A stretch of DNA of 40,035 nt from Magnetococcales bacterium (GTDB lineage Bacteria; Pseudomonadota; Magnetococcia; Magnetococcales; Magnetaquicoccaceae), in NCBI GenBank assembly GCA_015231295.1, contig JADGBU010000005.1:1-40035 (forward strand), given 5' to 3'. A model generated the notes under the pieces. It was not told the origin of the DNA. It made no database searches and saw only the letters and a program-made list of their open reading frames with translations. Position 1 is the first letter of the stretch; every line of letters begins with the position of its first letter. The translations under genes were made by a program, and so were the position numbers. Below are positions 1 to 9,878 of the stretch, one piece after another.

Positions 1-295
1 ACAGATGGGCCATGGCGCGGGTGACGGGATGATCCGCCTGACCGTTGCGCGCCATTTCGAGGCGTCGCGACCAGTCGTCGATCAATTGCAGCTTGAGATC
101 GTCATCTCCGTTGCCTTGCAAGGTGACATCCCGCATCACCCACACGAAGGCGCACAACACAAACCAGTAGGCCTTGAACCGCCGGGGAAGAAAGCGGGTA
201 TCCAGGGGCATGGGGCCGCCGTGCATCAACACCTTTTCGCGACAATAGGCGAAATCGCTGGACAACGGGGCGGGAATGGAAGGAAGACGTTTCAT
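1..295 (-). CDS. Squalene/phytoene synthase-like protein, N-terminal part (runs off window)
   Basis: Read on the minus strand from the ATG at 295, the frame gives about 98 residues and continues past the window edge. The segment resembles the start of the squalene/phytoene synthase family (HpnC/HpnD/CrtB), which condenses prenyl diphosphates for hopanoids or carotenoids. Matching features are an early FAYCREKV helix, the [15 protein letters not shown] stretch, a following DDW helix and HPVTRAMA. The first aspartate-rich motif, usually DDxxDE right after the 'YAFAR' helix, reads [10 protein letters not shown] here, so the usual metal/diphosphate-binding acids are not all present. The ORF track shows only a plus-strand shadow (5-310). 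The gene lies 28 bp downstream of prmB on the same strand and may be cotranscribed with it. Family assignment is moderate because only the N-terminus is visible. Confidence 0.6.
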   Translation of the reverse strand, partial: MKRLPSIPAPLSSDFAYCREKVLMHGGPMPLDTRFLPRRFKAYWFVLCAFVWVMRDVTLQGNGDDDLKLQLIDDWSRRLEMARNGQADHPVTRAMAHL

Positions 296-323
296 GGGCG
301 ATTACTGTAACCAGGAATGTCGC

Positions 324-1313
324 TCAAGGGAAGTCTTCACGCCAAGATTCCAACGACTCCCGCAACACGGCGAACACGCCGCTGGCCCCGAAGTGAAACA
401 TCAACCACTCCACCGGCAGCTCCGGCCAGCGCGCCATGAGAATTTCCTCCACATCATCGCCGGTTTCGCAGACCAGCAATCCTCCCGGCGTCAAATGATC
501 GGGGGCCTGACGCAGAATCGGACCGAGCAGATCCAGGCCATCCTCTCCGGCCACCAGGGCCATGGCCGGTTCGCGATGATACTCGGCGGGCAACCGTTCG
601 AAATCGGCCTTGGGCACATAGGGCGGATTGCTGACGATCAGATCGTAGCGTTCCCCCGCCAGGGCCGAAAAGAGATCCGAGCGGATCAGACGCAACCGTT
701 GCTCCAATCCGAACCGTTCCCGGTTGAGTCGGGCCACCTCCAAGGCTCCCGGCGACAGATCCACCGCATCGACCTGAGCCCGGGGAAAGGCCAACGCCAG
801 CGCGATCGCCAGACAACCGCTGCCGGTGCCCAGATCGAGAATGCGTCGCACCCGTCCCGTTGCCAGCCACGGCGTGAAGCCGCGCGGATCGTCGAGCATG
901 TTTTCGATCCGGGAGCGGGGAATCAGCACCCGCTCATCCACCACAAACCGATGCCCGGCGAAAAAGGCCTCGCCGGTGACATAGGCGGCGGGTTTGCGCT
1001 GTCCGATGCGGGCCTCCAGCAGGGCGCGCACCCGTTCGGCGGCATCCGGCGGCGGGGGCGGACGACGCCCCGGCGGAGTTTCCGGCGGAATGGAGAAGGC
1101 GTGCAACACCAGATATTCGGCTTCTGGGTATGGTTCTTGCATTCCACTGGCAAAGCACAAGTCGGCGTCTGTCAGTTGACGCGCCACGATCCGGATCCAA
1201 TCCGCCACCTGACGCGGGGCGGTTTCCGGACCGGAACGCGCCACCGCAGGACGTCTTCCGGAGCGCAGAGGATGTGTGGTTTTTTTGTCGGCGTCAGAGG
1301 AGCGAATCTTCAT
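324..1313 (-). CDS. prmB: Ribosomal protein uL3 (L3) glutamine N5-methyltransferase PrmB
   Basis: A 329-residue class I SAM-dependent methyltransferase of the HemK/PrmA-PrmB group, expected to methylate a glutamine of ribosomal protein L3 in the cytoplasm. The N-terminal half has the PrmB-like stretch [20 protein letters not shown] followed by IPRS. The SAM-binding loop is [15 protein letters not shown] (about residues 168-182), and the catalytic SNPPYVP motif that recognises the glutamine side chain is intact. The start is the ATG at 1313; the ORF track extends it to 2690, but that part is antisense to the sigma-54 activator. About 30 residues of basic sequence precede the conserved region, so a later start is possible. 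HemK (release-factor methylase, PrmC) is the alternative; the [17 protein letters not shown] signature favours PrmB. Confidence 0.88.
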   Translation of the reverse strand: MKIRSSDADKKTTHPLRSGRRPAVARSGPETAPRQVADWIRIVARQLTDADLCFASGMQEPYPEAEYLVLHAFSIPPETPPGRRPPPPPDAAERVRALLEARIGQRKPAAYVTGEAFFAGHRFVVDERVLIPRSRIENMLDDPRGFTPWLATGRVRRILDLGTGSGCLAIALALAFPRAQVDAVDLSPGALEVARLNRERFGLEQRLRLIRSDLFSALAGERYDLIVSNPPYVPKADFERLPAEYHREPAMALVAGEDGLDLLGPILRQAPDHLTPGGLLVCETGDDVEEILMARWPELPVEWLMFHFGASGVFAVLRESLESWREDFP

Positions 1314-1514
1314 GGCAAGGATAAAAAAATTGGCGGTTGTCGGTTGCCACGGCTTGGCACCCGAAAAAATTTGACGTACTCTTTCGTTGGATTTTTGACA
1401 CATCCTTTGCCAATGGTCGGTCCCAACGGGTGCCTGTGGCCGACCGGAACCCAAGGATCGCTCTGGTTTTTGACTCCGACCCATGGTAACCAAAAAGGCC
1501 AAGTTGACGACATC

Positions 1515-2684
1515 ATGTACGGAATCATAGGAAAATCCCAGTGTATGCAGAAACTGTTCAAGATGATCGAACGGGTCGCCTCGACCAATTCCACCATCTT
1601 GATACAGGGAGAAAGTGGCACCGGCAAGGAGTTGATCGCCAAAGCCGTACACCACCTTTCCCCCAGAAAGGATCAGCCCCTGATTCCGGTCAACTGCGGA
1701 GCCATTCCGGAGGATCTGCTGGAGTCTGAACTCTTCGGACATGTGCGCGGCGCCTTCACCGGCGCGGCCAACACCCGGGTGGGCCGTTTCGAACTGGCCA
1801 ACGGGGGCACCCTGTTTCTCGACGAAATCGGCGACATGAGCCCCAAGCTCCAGGTCAAAATGCTGCGGGTGCTGCAAGAGAAGATCGTCGAACCGGTGGG
1901 CGCGGTGAAACCGGTCAAGGTGGATGTGCGGGTGATCGCCGCCACCCACAAGGATCTCGAAAAAGAGGTCGCCGAAAAACGGTTCCGGGAAGATCTCTTC
2001 TACCGCCTCAACGTGGTGCCGATCCATGTCCCCCCCCTGCGGGAACGGGAAGGGGATATCCTGTTGCTGATCAACTATTTCCTGGAACGGGCCTACAAAA
2101 TCCAGGAACGCCCCCGCGTCAACGTGGAACGAGAAATCCAGGAGATTTTCCAAAGCTACTCCTGGCCGGGCAATGTCCGGGAGTTGGAAAATCTCATCGA
2201 ACGGTTGACCATTCTCTCCGAGGGGACCGTCCTGTTCGAGGATCTGCCCCCGAAAATTCGCAATCATGTGCCCGTGCCGGCGGTCCGCCCCCCGGAAATG
2301 CGGGAACAGCCGCCATCCTCCGCAGAAGCCGACCGGAGCCCGCCCCCCGCCTCCCCGCACGATGCCGATCCGGAAATCGATGGCGATCGGGATGGAGAAG
2401 GCGACGTGGACAGCGAGAGCGGTCCGGGACTGGAGGCGGTCAACCGCATGATCGCCGCATCGACCCAGGATCTCAACCAGAAAATTCTCCAGGGACTCGA
2501 CTTCAATGGTGCCGTGGCCTCGTTCGAGAATCAACTGATTCTCTCCGCCCTCGACAGCACCGGCTGGAACAAAAACAAGGCGGCACGCCTGCTGAATCTC
2601 AATCGCACCACGCTGGTGGAAAAAATCAAGAAAAAAGGACTGGAACGGCTGGAACGGGTCGAAACGGATGGAGGCCTGACGTGA
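1515..2684 (+). CDS. Sigma-54-dependent transcriptional activator without receiver domain
   Basis: A 389-residue bacterial enhancer-binding protein. The AAA+ domain starts almost at the N-terminus: Walker A GESGTGKE (about 32-39), the sigma-54-contacting GAFTGA loop (79-84) and Walker [11 protein letters not shown] (about 98-107), then the [16 protein letters not shown] segment. A roughly 60-residue acidic/proline-rich linker leads to a Fis-type helix-turn-helix at the C-terminus ([20 protein letters not shown]). No sensory N-terminal domain is present if the ATG at 1515 is the start; the ORF track runs to 276 but that portion is antisense to prmB. The HTH resembles those of FlrA/FleQ-type regulators, but no flagellar gene is in view, so the regulon is unknown. 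Its stop codon overlaps the next gene by 4 bp (GTGA), implying translational coupling. Confidence 0.87.
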   Translation: MYGIIGKSQCMQKLFKMIERVASTNSTILIQGESGTGKELIAKAVHHLSPRKDQPLIPVNCGAIPEDLLESELFGHVRGAFTGAANTRVGRFELANGGTLFLDEIGDMSPKLQVKMLRVLQEKIVEPVGAVKPVKVDVRVIAATHKDLEKEVAEKRFREDLFYRLNVVPIHVPPLREREGDILLLINYFLERAYKIQERPRVNVEREIQEIFQSYSWPGNVRELENLIERLTILSEGTVLFEDLPPKIRNHVPVPAVRPPEMREQPPSSAEADRSPPPASPHDADPEIDGDRDGEGDVDSESGPGLEAVNRMIAASTQDLNQKILQGLDFNGAVASFENQLILSALDSTGWNKNKAARLLNLNRTTLVEKIKKKGLERLERVETDGGLT

Positions 2685-5600
2685 CCACACGGAGCCATTG
2701 GAAATCTGAAATCCCGACGATCGCCGGGTGGTGGCTGGGCGTTTTCTGCGCGCTGGCCCTGTTCTGCGCCCCCCAGGAGGCCCACGCCTTCTTCACCGCC
2801 CTGAAATATCAAACCGAGGATCAGGGGAAACGGGAGATTCTCTCCTTCATGATTCCCCCCGGTGCTCCGCGCCCCTCGATCCGCATGGTGGACGCGACCA
2901 CCATGCGAATCATCGTGCCCGGCGTCCTGGCCCTGCCGTCGAATGAGTTGAAGATCAAGGATTCCAAGTGGATCAAGGATCTGAAAATGACCGATGTGCC
3001 CCGGGGCGAGGAGATGGGACTGCAATTGACCTTGAGTCTCAAGGATGGCAACGTCAATTTCCGCGATTCGGTGGGCGAACAGGATCCGGTGGAAGGCTCC
3101 CTCTATCGGCTGGAGTTCGATCCCCCGGTGCTCCCTTCGGGCAGCGGGCAGGGTCAACTGCTGGAAGGCCGGGTGCTCGCCGGTCGGGATGGCACCCTGG
3201 TGCTGATCTCCCATACCGGCAACGGCCAAACCCAACCCTTCCTCGATCTGGGCTCCCATGTGGCCCGCCTCGAATGGCAGGGCGCGGTCCTGGGCCCGAC
3301 CTGGCGCACCATCGCCCCCGCCGGATTGGCGGAAAAGATCAATGTCTACGAATTCAAAGGCAAGGTGGAAGTGGAGATCAATCTTCACGACTCGACCAGC
3401 CAGGTCAATTTTCTCCACGATCCGGTGGCCGGACTCTACATCGCCTCCATCCGCGCCAAGGATGGCATTGGCCGTCAGGAAGAGGCGGAACAACTGCTGA
3501 AACAACGCCGCAAAACCGTCACCGAAAAACGGGCCATCCCTTTGCGCCGCATCGGCAATCCCGGCTACGAACACCAACCCGACAACAAAACCCGCATCAA
3601 CGAACAGGAGATCGACGAACTCTACTTCCTCGACCAGGCCAAGGCCGCCGAACGGGATCACCAGTACGCCAGAGCCCGAGGCTATATCGATCGCCTGCTG
3701 GAACTCTTCCCCGACACCAAAAACCGCGAGTTCCTCGACTTCTACAAATATGATCTGGCCCGCCAGATGGATTGGAAATCGGGCTGGCTGCTGACCGAAT
3801 TGAGCACCCTGATCGCCCGCTATCCCAACGTGGCCGAATATCCCGAACTGCGCCTGAATCAACTGGCCCTGCTCAACCGCTCGGGACAGTTCCAGGAGGC
3901 CTCCGCCATTCTCAACGATCCCAACCTGCCCAAGGAGAACTATCTGACCTGGCTGGAGCGGGGTCGCACCGCCATGGGACTGATCCAATCCCGCATCGCC
4001 CCGGAAGAGAATCTCAAGGCGGGCGAGGCCTACCTGAAAAAAGTGCTGGAACAGAGCCGGGATACCGGACCGGCTGCCGCCGAAGCCCATTTTCTGCTCT
4101 CCCGGATCGCCAAGGCTTCCGGGGATCACGAAGGCGCGATCCGCATTCTCGACGCCATGTCTCCGGAACAGGTGGCCCACATCGCCAATCAGCCGGAACG
4201 ACTGATGGAGATCGCCGATATCTATTACAAATTCCGCCGCTATCCGGATGCGGTGCGCTACTACGCCCAGGTGCTGAGTCACTATCCGACCCATCCCACC
4301 ATCACCCCCTGGGCGCTGTTGCGCGCCGCCGAGTCCCACCGGCAACTGGGACACGTCACCGACGCCACCCGCCTGTTCGAACGGCTGAAAAAGGATCACG
4401 CCGACTCCGACGCCACGGTCTGGGGACGCATCTTCCAGTTGCAACTGGAAAAGGATCGGGACATTCACGATCGTCTCGAAGAGTTGGAAAAAATTCTGGA
4501 AGCCCTCAATCTGCCCAAAGAGCAGGCCGATGCCTTCATGGGTCGGGTGCGTCAACTGCTGGTGGAGACCAACCGCCATTGGGATGTCAAGAAGACCCTC
4601 GATCAACTGGCGGCCCTCAAGAAGGATTACCCCAAAATCGCCCCCGAAGTGTGGGAACGGGTGCCGGTGCTCCAGAGCAAGATGGAGCAGAATTTCAAGG
4701 ATCGACTCACCCGGCTCGACACGTTGATCCAGGAGATCGCCCTGCCCGAAGCCCTGGCCGAGGCCTACATGACCAAAGCCGAAATGCTCGGCGAGGCGGG
4801 ACGCCACAAAGAGGTGCTCGAAACCCTGAATCAACTCATGACCATCAGCTCCCGTGGCGACATGGTGGCGCGGGCCCGGGAGATCAAACGGCTCTATCTG
4901 CTGGAGGGGATGAGCCGCGCCCTGGACAATGGCCGTCCCGAGTATGCCGCCATTCTCGCGGAGATTCATGGCGAGGATTGGCGCGAGGATCCCGCATTCA
5001 TTCCGGCGAAGATTCATCTCGCCGAAGCCCTGATGCGAATGGGTCTGCACGACGAAGCCCTGAAACTGCTCGACGGCATCCAGAGCAACTCCGCCAACGC
5101 CCTGACCCAACTGGCCAACGGCCTCTCCCGGGAGAGCATCCTCGACCTGCACGAGCCGAAGGGCGGCGTCAAGAGTCCGGGCAAAGGCCAGGAGAACCCC
5201 TCGACGCGAGACGCGGCCCGAGTCCGTCTGGACGAGGCCGCCCGACTGGCCCGCAAAAAGGATTGGGAAGGGGTGATGGTGCTGCTCGAAGGGGTGCCGG
5301 ATGGCATGCTCAATCCCGGCGATCGGGTCGAGCGGTGGCGGATTCTCGCCAAGGCCGAAGCCGGTCTGGAACGGTTTCCCCAGGCGGTGCAACACATGGA
5401 GGATCTGTTGTTCGGTCGTCCCATGGGGGATGGCATGGATTATTACTGGTATGCCAGCATCCTTCACCAGTGGAAGGGAGATGACAAGGCCCTGCCCGCC
5501 TTCAAGCGGGTGGCCGCCGAGGCCCAGAACAAGGAGATCCAGGCGTTGGCCCGCATTCGGGTCGGCGACATTCTGCAACGCAAGGGGGATTTCAAGGGAG

Positions 5601-5710
5601 CCAAGGAGCAGTTTTCGGGCGTGCAGAAGCTGGCCCCCGACTCCCCCTGGTCCAAGATCTCCTCGGAAAATGCCTCGCAACTGGGCATGGCCCTGGATGT
5701 CAACCCATGA
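2681..5710 (+). CDS. Secreted TPR-repeat protein with N-terminal AMIN-like domain
   Basis: 1009 residues beginning at a GTG that overlaps the upstream stop. Residues 1-36 form a signal peptide (hydrophobic [13 protein letters not shown], then an Ala-x-Ala-type cleavage site before FFTALKYQ), so the protein is exported to the periplasm or envelope. Residues about 40-140 resemble an AMIN-type beta domain ([11 protein letters not shown] and similar strands), a fold that often binds peptidoglycan or envelope polymers. Much of the remaining ~800 residues looks alpha-helical with tetratricopeptide-like spacing (for example [21 protein letters not shown] and [20 protein letters not shown]), a scaffold for protein contacts. 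It sits between two sigma-54 activators with 4-bp overlaps on both sides, so it is made in step with them. It may act as an envelope partner of the regulators; that role is inference from position only. The 1049-codon minus-strand ORF over it is a shadow. Confidence 0.82.
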   Translation: MTTRSHWKSEIPTIAGWWLGVFCALALFCAPQEAHAFFTALKYQTEDQGKREILSFMIPPGAPRPSIRMVDATTMRIIVPGVLALPSNELKIKDSKWIKDLKMTDVPRGEEMGLQLTLSLKDGNVNFRDSVGEQDPVEGSLYRLEFDPPVLPSGSGQGQLLEGRVLAGRDGTLVLISHTGNGQTQPFLDLGSHVARLEWQGAVLGPTWRTIAPAGLAEKINVYEFKGKVEVEINLHDSTSQVNFLHDPVAGLYIASIRAKDGIGRQEEAEQLLKQRRKTVTEKRAIPLRRIGNPGYEHQPDNKTRINEQEIDELYFLDQAKAAERDHQYARARGYIDRLLELFPDTKNREFLDFYKYDLARQMDWKSGWLLTELSTLIARYPNVAEYPELRLNQLALLNRSGQFQEASAILNDPNLPKENYLTWLERGRTAMGLIQSRIAPEENLKAGEAYLKKVLEQSRDTGPAAAEAHFLLSRIAKASGDHEGAIRILDAMSPEQVAHIANQPERLMEIADIYYKFRRYPDAVRYYAQVLSHYPTHPTITPWALLRAAESHRQLGHVTDATRLFERLKKDHADSDATVWGRIFQLQLEKDRDIHDRLEELEKILEALNLPKEQADAFMGRVRQLLVETNRHWDVKKTLDQLAALKKDYPKIAPEVWERVPVLQSKMEQNFKDRLTRLDTLIQEIALPEALAEAYMTKAEMLGEAGRHKEVLETLNQLMTISSRGDMVARAREIKRLYLLEGMSRALDNGRPEYAAILAEIHGEDWREDPAFIPAKIHLAEALMRMGLHDEALKLLDGIQSNSANALTQLANGLSRESILDLHEPKGGVKSPGKGQENPSTRDAARVRLDEAARLARKKDWEGVMVLLEGVPDGMLNPGDRVERWRILAKAEAGLERFPQAVQHMEDLLFGRPMGDGMDYYWYASILHQWKGDDKALPAFKRVAAEAQNKEIQALARIRVGDILQRKGDFKGAKEQFSGVQKLAPDSPWSKISSENASQLGMALDVNP

Positions 5711-7140
5711 CCCAACTCCGTCGCGAAATCCTGTTGATCGGGGGGCGCAATGGGCCGGAACTGACCCATTTCATCGCCCAGTTGAGCGCCGCCGGTCTGG
5801 ATGCCACCCGCATCCCCCATGTGGCCGAGGCCAAGGAGCAGTTGGCCCGTTCCCGTTTCAGCCTGGTGGTGGTGGCCATGGAGAGCGGCATCGACTCCCT
5901 GGAACCGATCCGGGAGTTGACCTTTCTGTTTCGGGGCTTGCCGGTGCTGGCCGCCGCCATCAAGGGGAGTGTCACCGAGGCGCGGGAGGTGATCACCGCC
6001 GGTGCGGCGGATTATCTGCTGCTGCCGGTGGACGACGACAAAGTGACCTCGCTGGTCCAGCACTTCGCGGATCAATATTTCGACCCGGAACTGGGACGGG
6101 GCCGACGCCTCATCACCGCCGACGCCGGCATGCGTCATCTGCTGCAACAGGTGCGCCGGGTGGCGCGCACCATGGCCACGGTGCTGATTCAGGGCGAGAG
6201 CGGAACGGGCAAGGAGTTGATCGCCCGCTTCGTGCATCAAGTCTCGGATCGGCATCAGGGACCGTTCATCGCCATCAACTGCGCGGCCCTGCCGGAAAAT
6301 CTGTTGGAATCCGAACTGTTCGGACATGCCAAAGGGGCCTTCACCGGTGCCCTGGCCGATCGCAAGGGCAAATTCCAGCAGGCCAACGGCGGCGCGATCT
6401 TTCTCGACGAAATTTCCGAGATGTCTCTCAATCTGCAAGCCAAGCTGTTGCGGGTATTGCAGGAGCGGGAAGTGGATCCGGTCGGTGGACGCAGTGCCAT
6501 CCCCCTCGACGTGCGGGTGATCGCCTCCACCAATCGGGATCTCAAGGCCTGGGCGCAATCGGGCAGGTTTCGGGAGGATCTCTATTACCGGTTGAACGTC
6601 TTTCCGGTACGGCTGCCGCCGCTGCGTCAGCGACCCAACGACATTCCCCTGTTGGCCGAACACTTCCGCAAGCGGTTCGTGGAAGAGTTGGGACGCAATG
6701 CGATTCCCTTTTCCAGCGAGGCCATGGCCACGCTGAATCGTTACGGCTGGCCGGGCAATGTCCGGGAGCTGGAAAATGTGATCCATCGCGCGTTGCTGGT
6801 GGCGGACGGCGAACAGATCTCCACCCTGGATTTGATGATCGACGCCCCCCCGCCCCCTCCGGGTGCGATGCGGGAGGACGTGTACGCGCACGACGCCGAC
6901 GATGACGACGAAGAGATGGAAGAGGGCATGAGCGGTGGTCCCATCGATCTGCCGCGTCCGGAACTGGAAAACAGCGATCAGATTCGTTTGCCCGTGGGCA
7001 CGACGGTGCGCCAGATGGAAGAGTTTCTGATTCACCGCACGCTGGATGAGGTCAAGGGAAACCGGACACGGGCCGCCGAGCTGTTGGGCATTTCCATTCG
7101 CACTCTGCGCAACAAGTTGAATGAGTATGCGGCCCGCTGA
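5707..7140 (+). CDS. Sigma-54 activator with Asp-less (pseudo-)receiver domain, FlbD/FlrC-like
   Basis: A 477-residue NtrC-family protein. Residues 1-125 have the receiver outline: an opening REILLIGGRNG strand, a GAADYLLLPVDDDKV end, and the middle strand FSLVVVAMESG. In that strand the phospho-accepting Asp of canonical receivers is replaced, and the usual N-terminal acidic pair is also missing. Phosphorylation control is therefore unlikely, as known for the flagellar regulator FlbD. The AAA+ core is complete: Walker A GESGTGKE (163-170), GAFTGA (210-215), Walker B GAIFLDEISE and [13 protein letters not shown] very acidic linker (DADDDDEEMEE, about 398-410) precedes a Fis-type HTH (NRTRAAELLGISIRTLRNKL). 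Its ATG overlaps the TPR gene's stop (ATGA). The 20-bp overlap with the next gene continues the operon. FlbD- or FlrC-like is the best family guess, without flagellar context. Confidence 0.87.
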   Translation: MTQLRREILLIGGRNGPELTHFIAQLSAAGLDATRIPHVAEAKEQLARSRFSLVVVAMESGIDSLEPIRELTFLFRGLPVLAAAIKGSVTEAREVITAGAADYLLLPVDDDKVTSLVQHFADQYFDPELGRGRRLITADAGMRHLLQQVRRVARTMATVLIQGESGTGKELIARFVHQVSDRHQGPFIAINCAALPENLLESELFGHAKGAFTGALADRKGKFQQANGGAIFLDEISEMSLNLQAKLLRVLQEREVDPVGGRSAIPLDVRVIASTNRDLKAWAQSGRFREDLYYRLNVFPVRLPPLRQRPNDIPLLAEHFRKRFVEELGRNAIPFSSEAMATLNRYGWPGNVRELENVIHRALLVADGEQISTLDLMIDAPPPPPGAMREDVYAHDADDDDEEMEEGMSGGPIDLPRPELENSDQIRLPVGTTVRQMEEFLIHRTLDEVKGNRTRAAELLGISIRTLRNKLNEYAAR

Positions 7141-7612
7141 TTTTTTCCCTTTTCCCGGACTCTGGAGGATCGGTCGCTGGCATGCGATGATGCTGGCGGT
7201 ACTGGTGCTGCTGGGGGGGTGCGCGGATCCCATCGAGGATCCGGTATTGGTGGCGTTGACCAATCAGGACACCGTGTGGGAATCCCTGGAACGGGTCGTG
7301 CGTCCCGTCGCCTATTGGACGCGCAAGGTCACGGAGTTGGAAAAAAGCGCGGAAGAGGCGCGCAAGGCTTTTCAGGGGCATCACGAGGCCTATCGCAACG
7401 GTTTGTTGACGCGACGCGAAGCGGTGCTCAAGGCGGTGCAGGAGGCCAGAGGCCGTCAGGAGAAGAGTGACGAGGCCCGTCAGGAGGCGATTCAGCACCA
7501 TCGGAGCGTGTTGGCCCACGCCCGGGATGAGGCCAGAAACTCGGGACGCAATCTGCGGATTCGGTTGGCTTTGCTGCGCAAGGCGCAAGAGCAGCTCGAC
7601 CGGTCCCGATGA
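7121..7612 (+). CDS. Predicted coiled-coil lipoprotein
   Basis: 163 residues. A basic N-region and hydrophobic MMLAVLVLLGGC end in a lipobox (LGGC, Cys about 34), so the mature protein should be lipid-anchored in the envelope. The rest is almost entirely charged helix (for example ELEKSAEEARKAFQGHHEAY and AVLKAVQEARGRQEKSDEAR), consistent with a coiled coil; no enzymatic motif is visible. The start could be the ATG at 7121 or 7127, both inside the end of the upstream activator gene. A still later Met pair (7187/7190) would leave a signal with no positive charge and is less likely. It is the last gene of the sigma-54/TPR cassette and ends 7 bp from the convergent gene at 7620, with no hairpin between. 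Function unknown. Confidence 0.72.
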   Translation: MSMRPADFFPFPGLWRIGRWHAMMLAVLVLLGGCADPIEDPVLVALTNQDTVWESLERVVRPVAYWTRKVTELEKSAEEARKAFQGHHEAYRNGLLTRREAVLKAVQEARGRQEKSDEARQEAIQHHRSVLAHARDEARNSGRNLRIRLALLRKAQEQLDRSR

Positions 7613-7619
7613 CCTTGGA

Positions 7620-8978
7620 CTACAGATCCAATCCTTTTTTCTTGATCAAACGGACATTGTTGGCCCGATAGGTTTCGTTGCGTCCCGGATAGACCTCGAA
7701 CTCGATATGATCCCCCGGACCCGGGACATGCTCAGGATCGGTCAACTCCGAAACGTGAATGTAAACGCTGTTGCGCTTGCACTTGGCGAATCCATAGCCT
7801 TTTTCCGGAAAATAGACCGTCACCACCGCATGTTCGATGGCCCCGATCACCAGATTTTCCCCCATATCCCCCTGAAGGCTCTGAAGATCGTTCTGCCGGG
7901 TGATCTGCAAGGCGATCAACCCTTCGGACTCCGAGCCCGAACCGGCGGAAAACTCCACCAGATCATCGACCCGCATTCCGGAGTACTGCACCTCCTGGGT
8001 CAGGATGAAAAACCGGATCGGCTTGGCATCGTGATCGCGAATGGCGATGAAGCCACTGCCATCTTCCGCCAGCGACTCGACCCGCCCCTGGAAGCGACTG
8101 CCCAACACCAGCACCGAACAGGCCTGGGGACGCCCCTCCTTGCCCGGCTTGATGACGAACTGAACGTGATCGTTCTCGAACACCGGCACCTGATGAATCA
8201 CGTAGGTCATATGGAAATAAATTTCCTGATACTCGTGATTATCCGAATAATATTGAATAAATCCGAATCCCCGTTCCTTCTTGAAAGCGGAGACCTTGCC
8301 AAAATAGGGCCGTGACTGAATCGGCTCCTCCTCGACCTGAGCGCGATTGATCTCGACGGGGGAAGCGGTGATGTACTCCCCCGGATTGGCCTGCCAGTGG
8401 ATCGCCAACCGCTTGATGGGTGCGGCCACCCCGGTCATGCGGAACGGCGGCATCTCCTGGAGATAATCGACGAAAGGCCGGTTGACCAACTCTCCGGCCC
8501 GGGAACGGAAGGGAAAATCGTGGGCCACGATGGGATCGGGATGATGCAGCAAAATGGCATGTCCCCTGGCCTGCTCGCAAAGCTGCTGGGCCATGTCGCT
8601 GGCGATGCCCAGATAGTCGATCCGTTTGCCATCGTTCCAGTGGAGGGCAAAGACCTCTCCCGTGGCGATGCCGACACCACAGGAGAGACCATATGCGGGA
8701 TATCGACGCCGCTCCAGGAGATGCTCCTGGAGGTCGATGGCCGCCTGAACCGCGTCTCCGGGATGACGAAAGACACACATCACCCCGGAAGCCAGACATT
8801 TGACGAACTTGCCATTGTGCCGATTCGCCTGGAGCAGGACCGCCTGATAGAATCCGGCGTGAAGCTCGGCCCATTCGAGGACCGGGCGACCATCCTTGTA
8901 CTGTTCCGCGTTATGAATTCTGGCACACAGAAAGCTCTTGACGACCGATTCGAGGCCAATATCCCGCGTGTGACTCAT
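7620..8978 (-). CDS. Degenerate cyclase-homology domain fused to three cold-shock-like domains
   Basis: 452 residues. Residues about 10-195 align by eye with class III nucleotide cyclases: a first strand [12 protein letters not shown], then [36 protein letters not shown] and [16 protein letters not shown]. The two metal-binding aspartates are gone: FADI is FLCARI, and the GD of the second motif is AS. The transition-state Asn position (GDTVN) reads ASDMA. The domain should therefore be catalytically dead. Residues about 224-290 form a cold-shock fold ([18 protein letters not shown], then IYFHMTYV). A divergent second copy lies at about 296-360 ([18 protein letters not shown]), and a third at about 383-447 ([17 protein letters not shown]). 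Cold-shock folds bind single-stranded nucleic acid, so this may be a signal- or partner-responsive RNA-binding protein. The ATG overlaps the stop of the cyclophilin gene (ATGA). Confidence 0.8.
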   Translation of the reverse strand: MSHTRDIGLESVVKSFLCARIHNAEQYKDGRPVLEWAELHAGFYQAVLLQANRHNGKFVKCLASGVMCVFRHPGDAVQAAIDLQEHLLERRRYPAYGLSCGVGIATGEVFALHWNDGKRIDYLGIASDMAQQLCEQARGHAILLHHPDPIVAHDFPFRSRAGELVNRPFVDYLQEMPPFRMTGVAAPIKRLAIHWQANPGEYITASPVEINRAQVEEEPIQSRPYFGKVSAFKKERGFGFIQYYSDNHEYQEIYFHMTYVIHQVPVFENDHVQFVIKPGKEGRPQACSVLVLGSRFQGRVESLAEDGSGFIAIRDHDAKPIRFFILTQEVQYSGMRVDDLVEFSAGSGSESEGLIALQITRQNDLQSLQGDMGENLVIGAIEHAVVTVYFPEKGYGFAKCKRNSVYIHVSELTDPEHVPGPGDHIEFEVYPGRNETYRANNVRLIKKKGLDL

Positions 8979-9562
8979 GTGCGACTCGCCTTGAGGATGA
9001 TCACGGGTTCGGTCGGCACATCGCCATGCCCCCGGCTGTTGCCGGTCTTGACGGCGGCGATCTTGTCCACGGTCTCCATGCCCGAGGTGACGCGACCAAA
9101 TACCGCATATCCGAAGTCACGCTTGCCGTGATTCAAAAAGGCATTGTCCGCCAGATTGATGAAAAATTGCGAAGTGGCACTGTCCACCACCTGGGTGCGC
9201 GCCATGGCGATGGTGCCCCGGGTATTGGTCAGTCCATTGTCCGCCTCGTTCTTGATGGGGGCATTGTTGGCCTTTTCCCGCATATCCGGGGTCATGCCGC
9301 CCCCCTGAATCATGAAACCCGGGATCACCCGATGAAAGACGAGTCCGTCATAGAACCCGGCATCCACATAGCTCAGAAAGTTCTTGACAGTGATGGGGGC
9401 TTTGCTCTCGTCGAGTTCGAGAACGATATCGCCGTGATTCGTGGTCAGGGTCACCATGGGGTGGGCTCCGGGTTTGGGTTTGGTGGGAAGATCGGCGGCA
9501 CGGGCCGTGCCGGCCAACACGATTGCAAAAAGCAGAAGAGTGTAAAAAAATCGACGGGTCAT
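8975..9562 (-). CDS. ppiA: Periplasmic cyclophilin-type peptidyl-prolyl cis-trans isomerase
   Basis: 195 residues from the ATG at 9562, which has a GGAGG ribosome-binding site at suitable distance; the track's extra 8 residues lack one. The N-terminus [22 protein letters not shown] is a cleavable signal peptide, placing the enzyme in the periplasm. The cyclophilin core is clear: [47 protein letters not shown] with the catalytic Arg, [18 protein letters not shown] and [17 protein letters not shown]. It catalyses proline isomerisation in folding envelope proteins. It is the upstream member of a two-gene unit with the cyclase-like/cold-shock fusion. The symbol follows the periplasmic E. coli paralogue; without the signal peptide it would be called ppiB. 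Confidence 0.93.
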   Translation of the reverse strand: MTRRFFYTLLLFAIVLAGTARAADLPTKPKPGAHPMVTLTTNHGDIVLELDESKAPITVKNFLSYVDAGFYDGLVFHRVIPGFMIQGGGMTPDMREKANNAPIKNEADNGLTNTRGTIAMARTQVVDSATSQFFINLADNAFLNHGKRDFGYAVFGRVTSGMETVDKIAAVKTGNSRGHGDVPTEPVIILKASRT

Positions 9563-9753
9563 GGTCAATGGATCCTCCCGAATCACGGCACCTGTGGTGA
9601 ACGAAATTTTCTACGGTTAATAAAAACCGCAAATGGCTCCAGACGCAAGGATTCAAACAAACGGGACTCCTTCAATCCGGAAATCACCCCCTGCCCTCCC
9701 CGGACATTCCAAAATCGACCCGCCATTCTTGCCCCGGAGGTGAGCAAGGAACT

Positions 9754-9782
9754 TTGCAAATCACCACAACGGCGTTTATACT
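9754..9782 (+). promoter_or_regulatory. Predicted sigma-70-type promoter upstream of the SH3b membrane protein gene
   Basis: TTGCAA at 9754-9759 and TATACT at 9777-9782 are separated by exactly 17 bp. The start would fall near 9789, about 90 nt ahead of the ATG at 9879. The rest of the 316-bp divergent gap (9563-9878) holds the cyclophilin ribosome-binding site and AT-rich sequence in which no second promoter is convincing. Confidence 0.55.
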
Positions 9783-9878
9783 GAATTCAACAAAGTCGAA
9801 AAAAAACCGAACACAATTACGACCGTTTACGTTAGAACCTGGCTTTCCTCGAAAGTCCACGCGGTCAGGAGCGCGAGG

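Noticed and set aside
1351-1375. TTGGCAC element as a sigma-54 promoter before the first activator
   Set aside because: No GC dinucleotide at the required -12 spacing; only A/T follows.
276-1514. Upstream part of the 802-codon ORF as an N-terminal domain of the first sigma-54 activator
   Set aside because: It runs antisense to prmB and has no recognisable domain; the AAA+ domain begins right after the ATG at 1515.
2531-5680. 1049-codon minus-strand ORF opposite the TPR gene
   Set aside because: It mirrors the coding frame of a high-GC gene, its translation is His/Gly/Leu/Gln-rich without domains, and the plus strand shows a signal peptide and TPR repeats.
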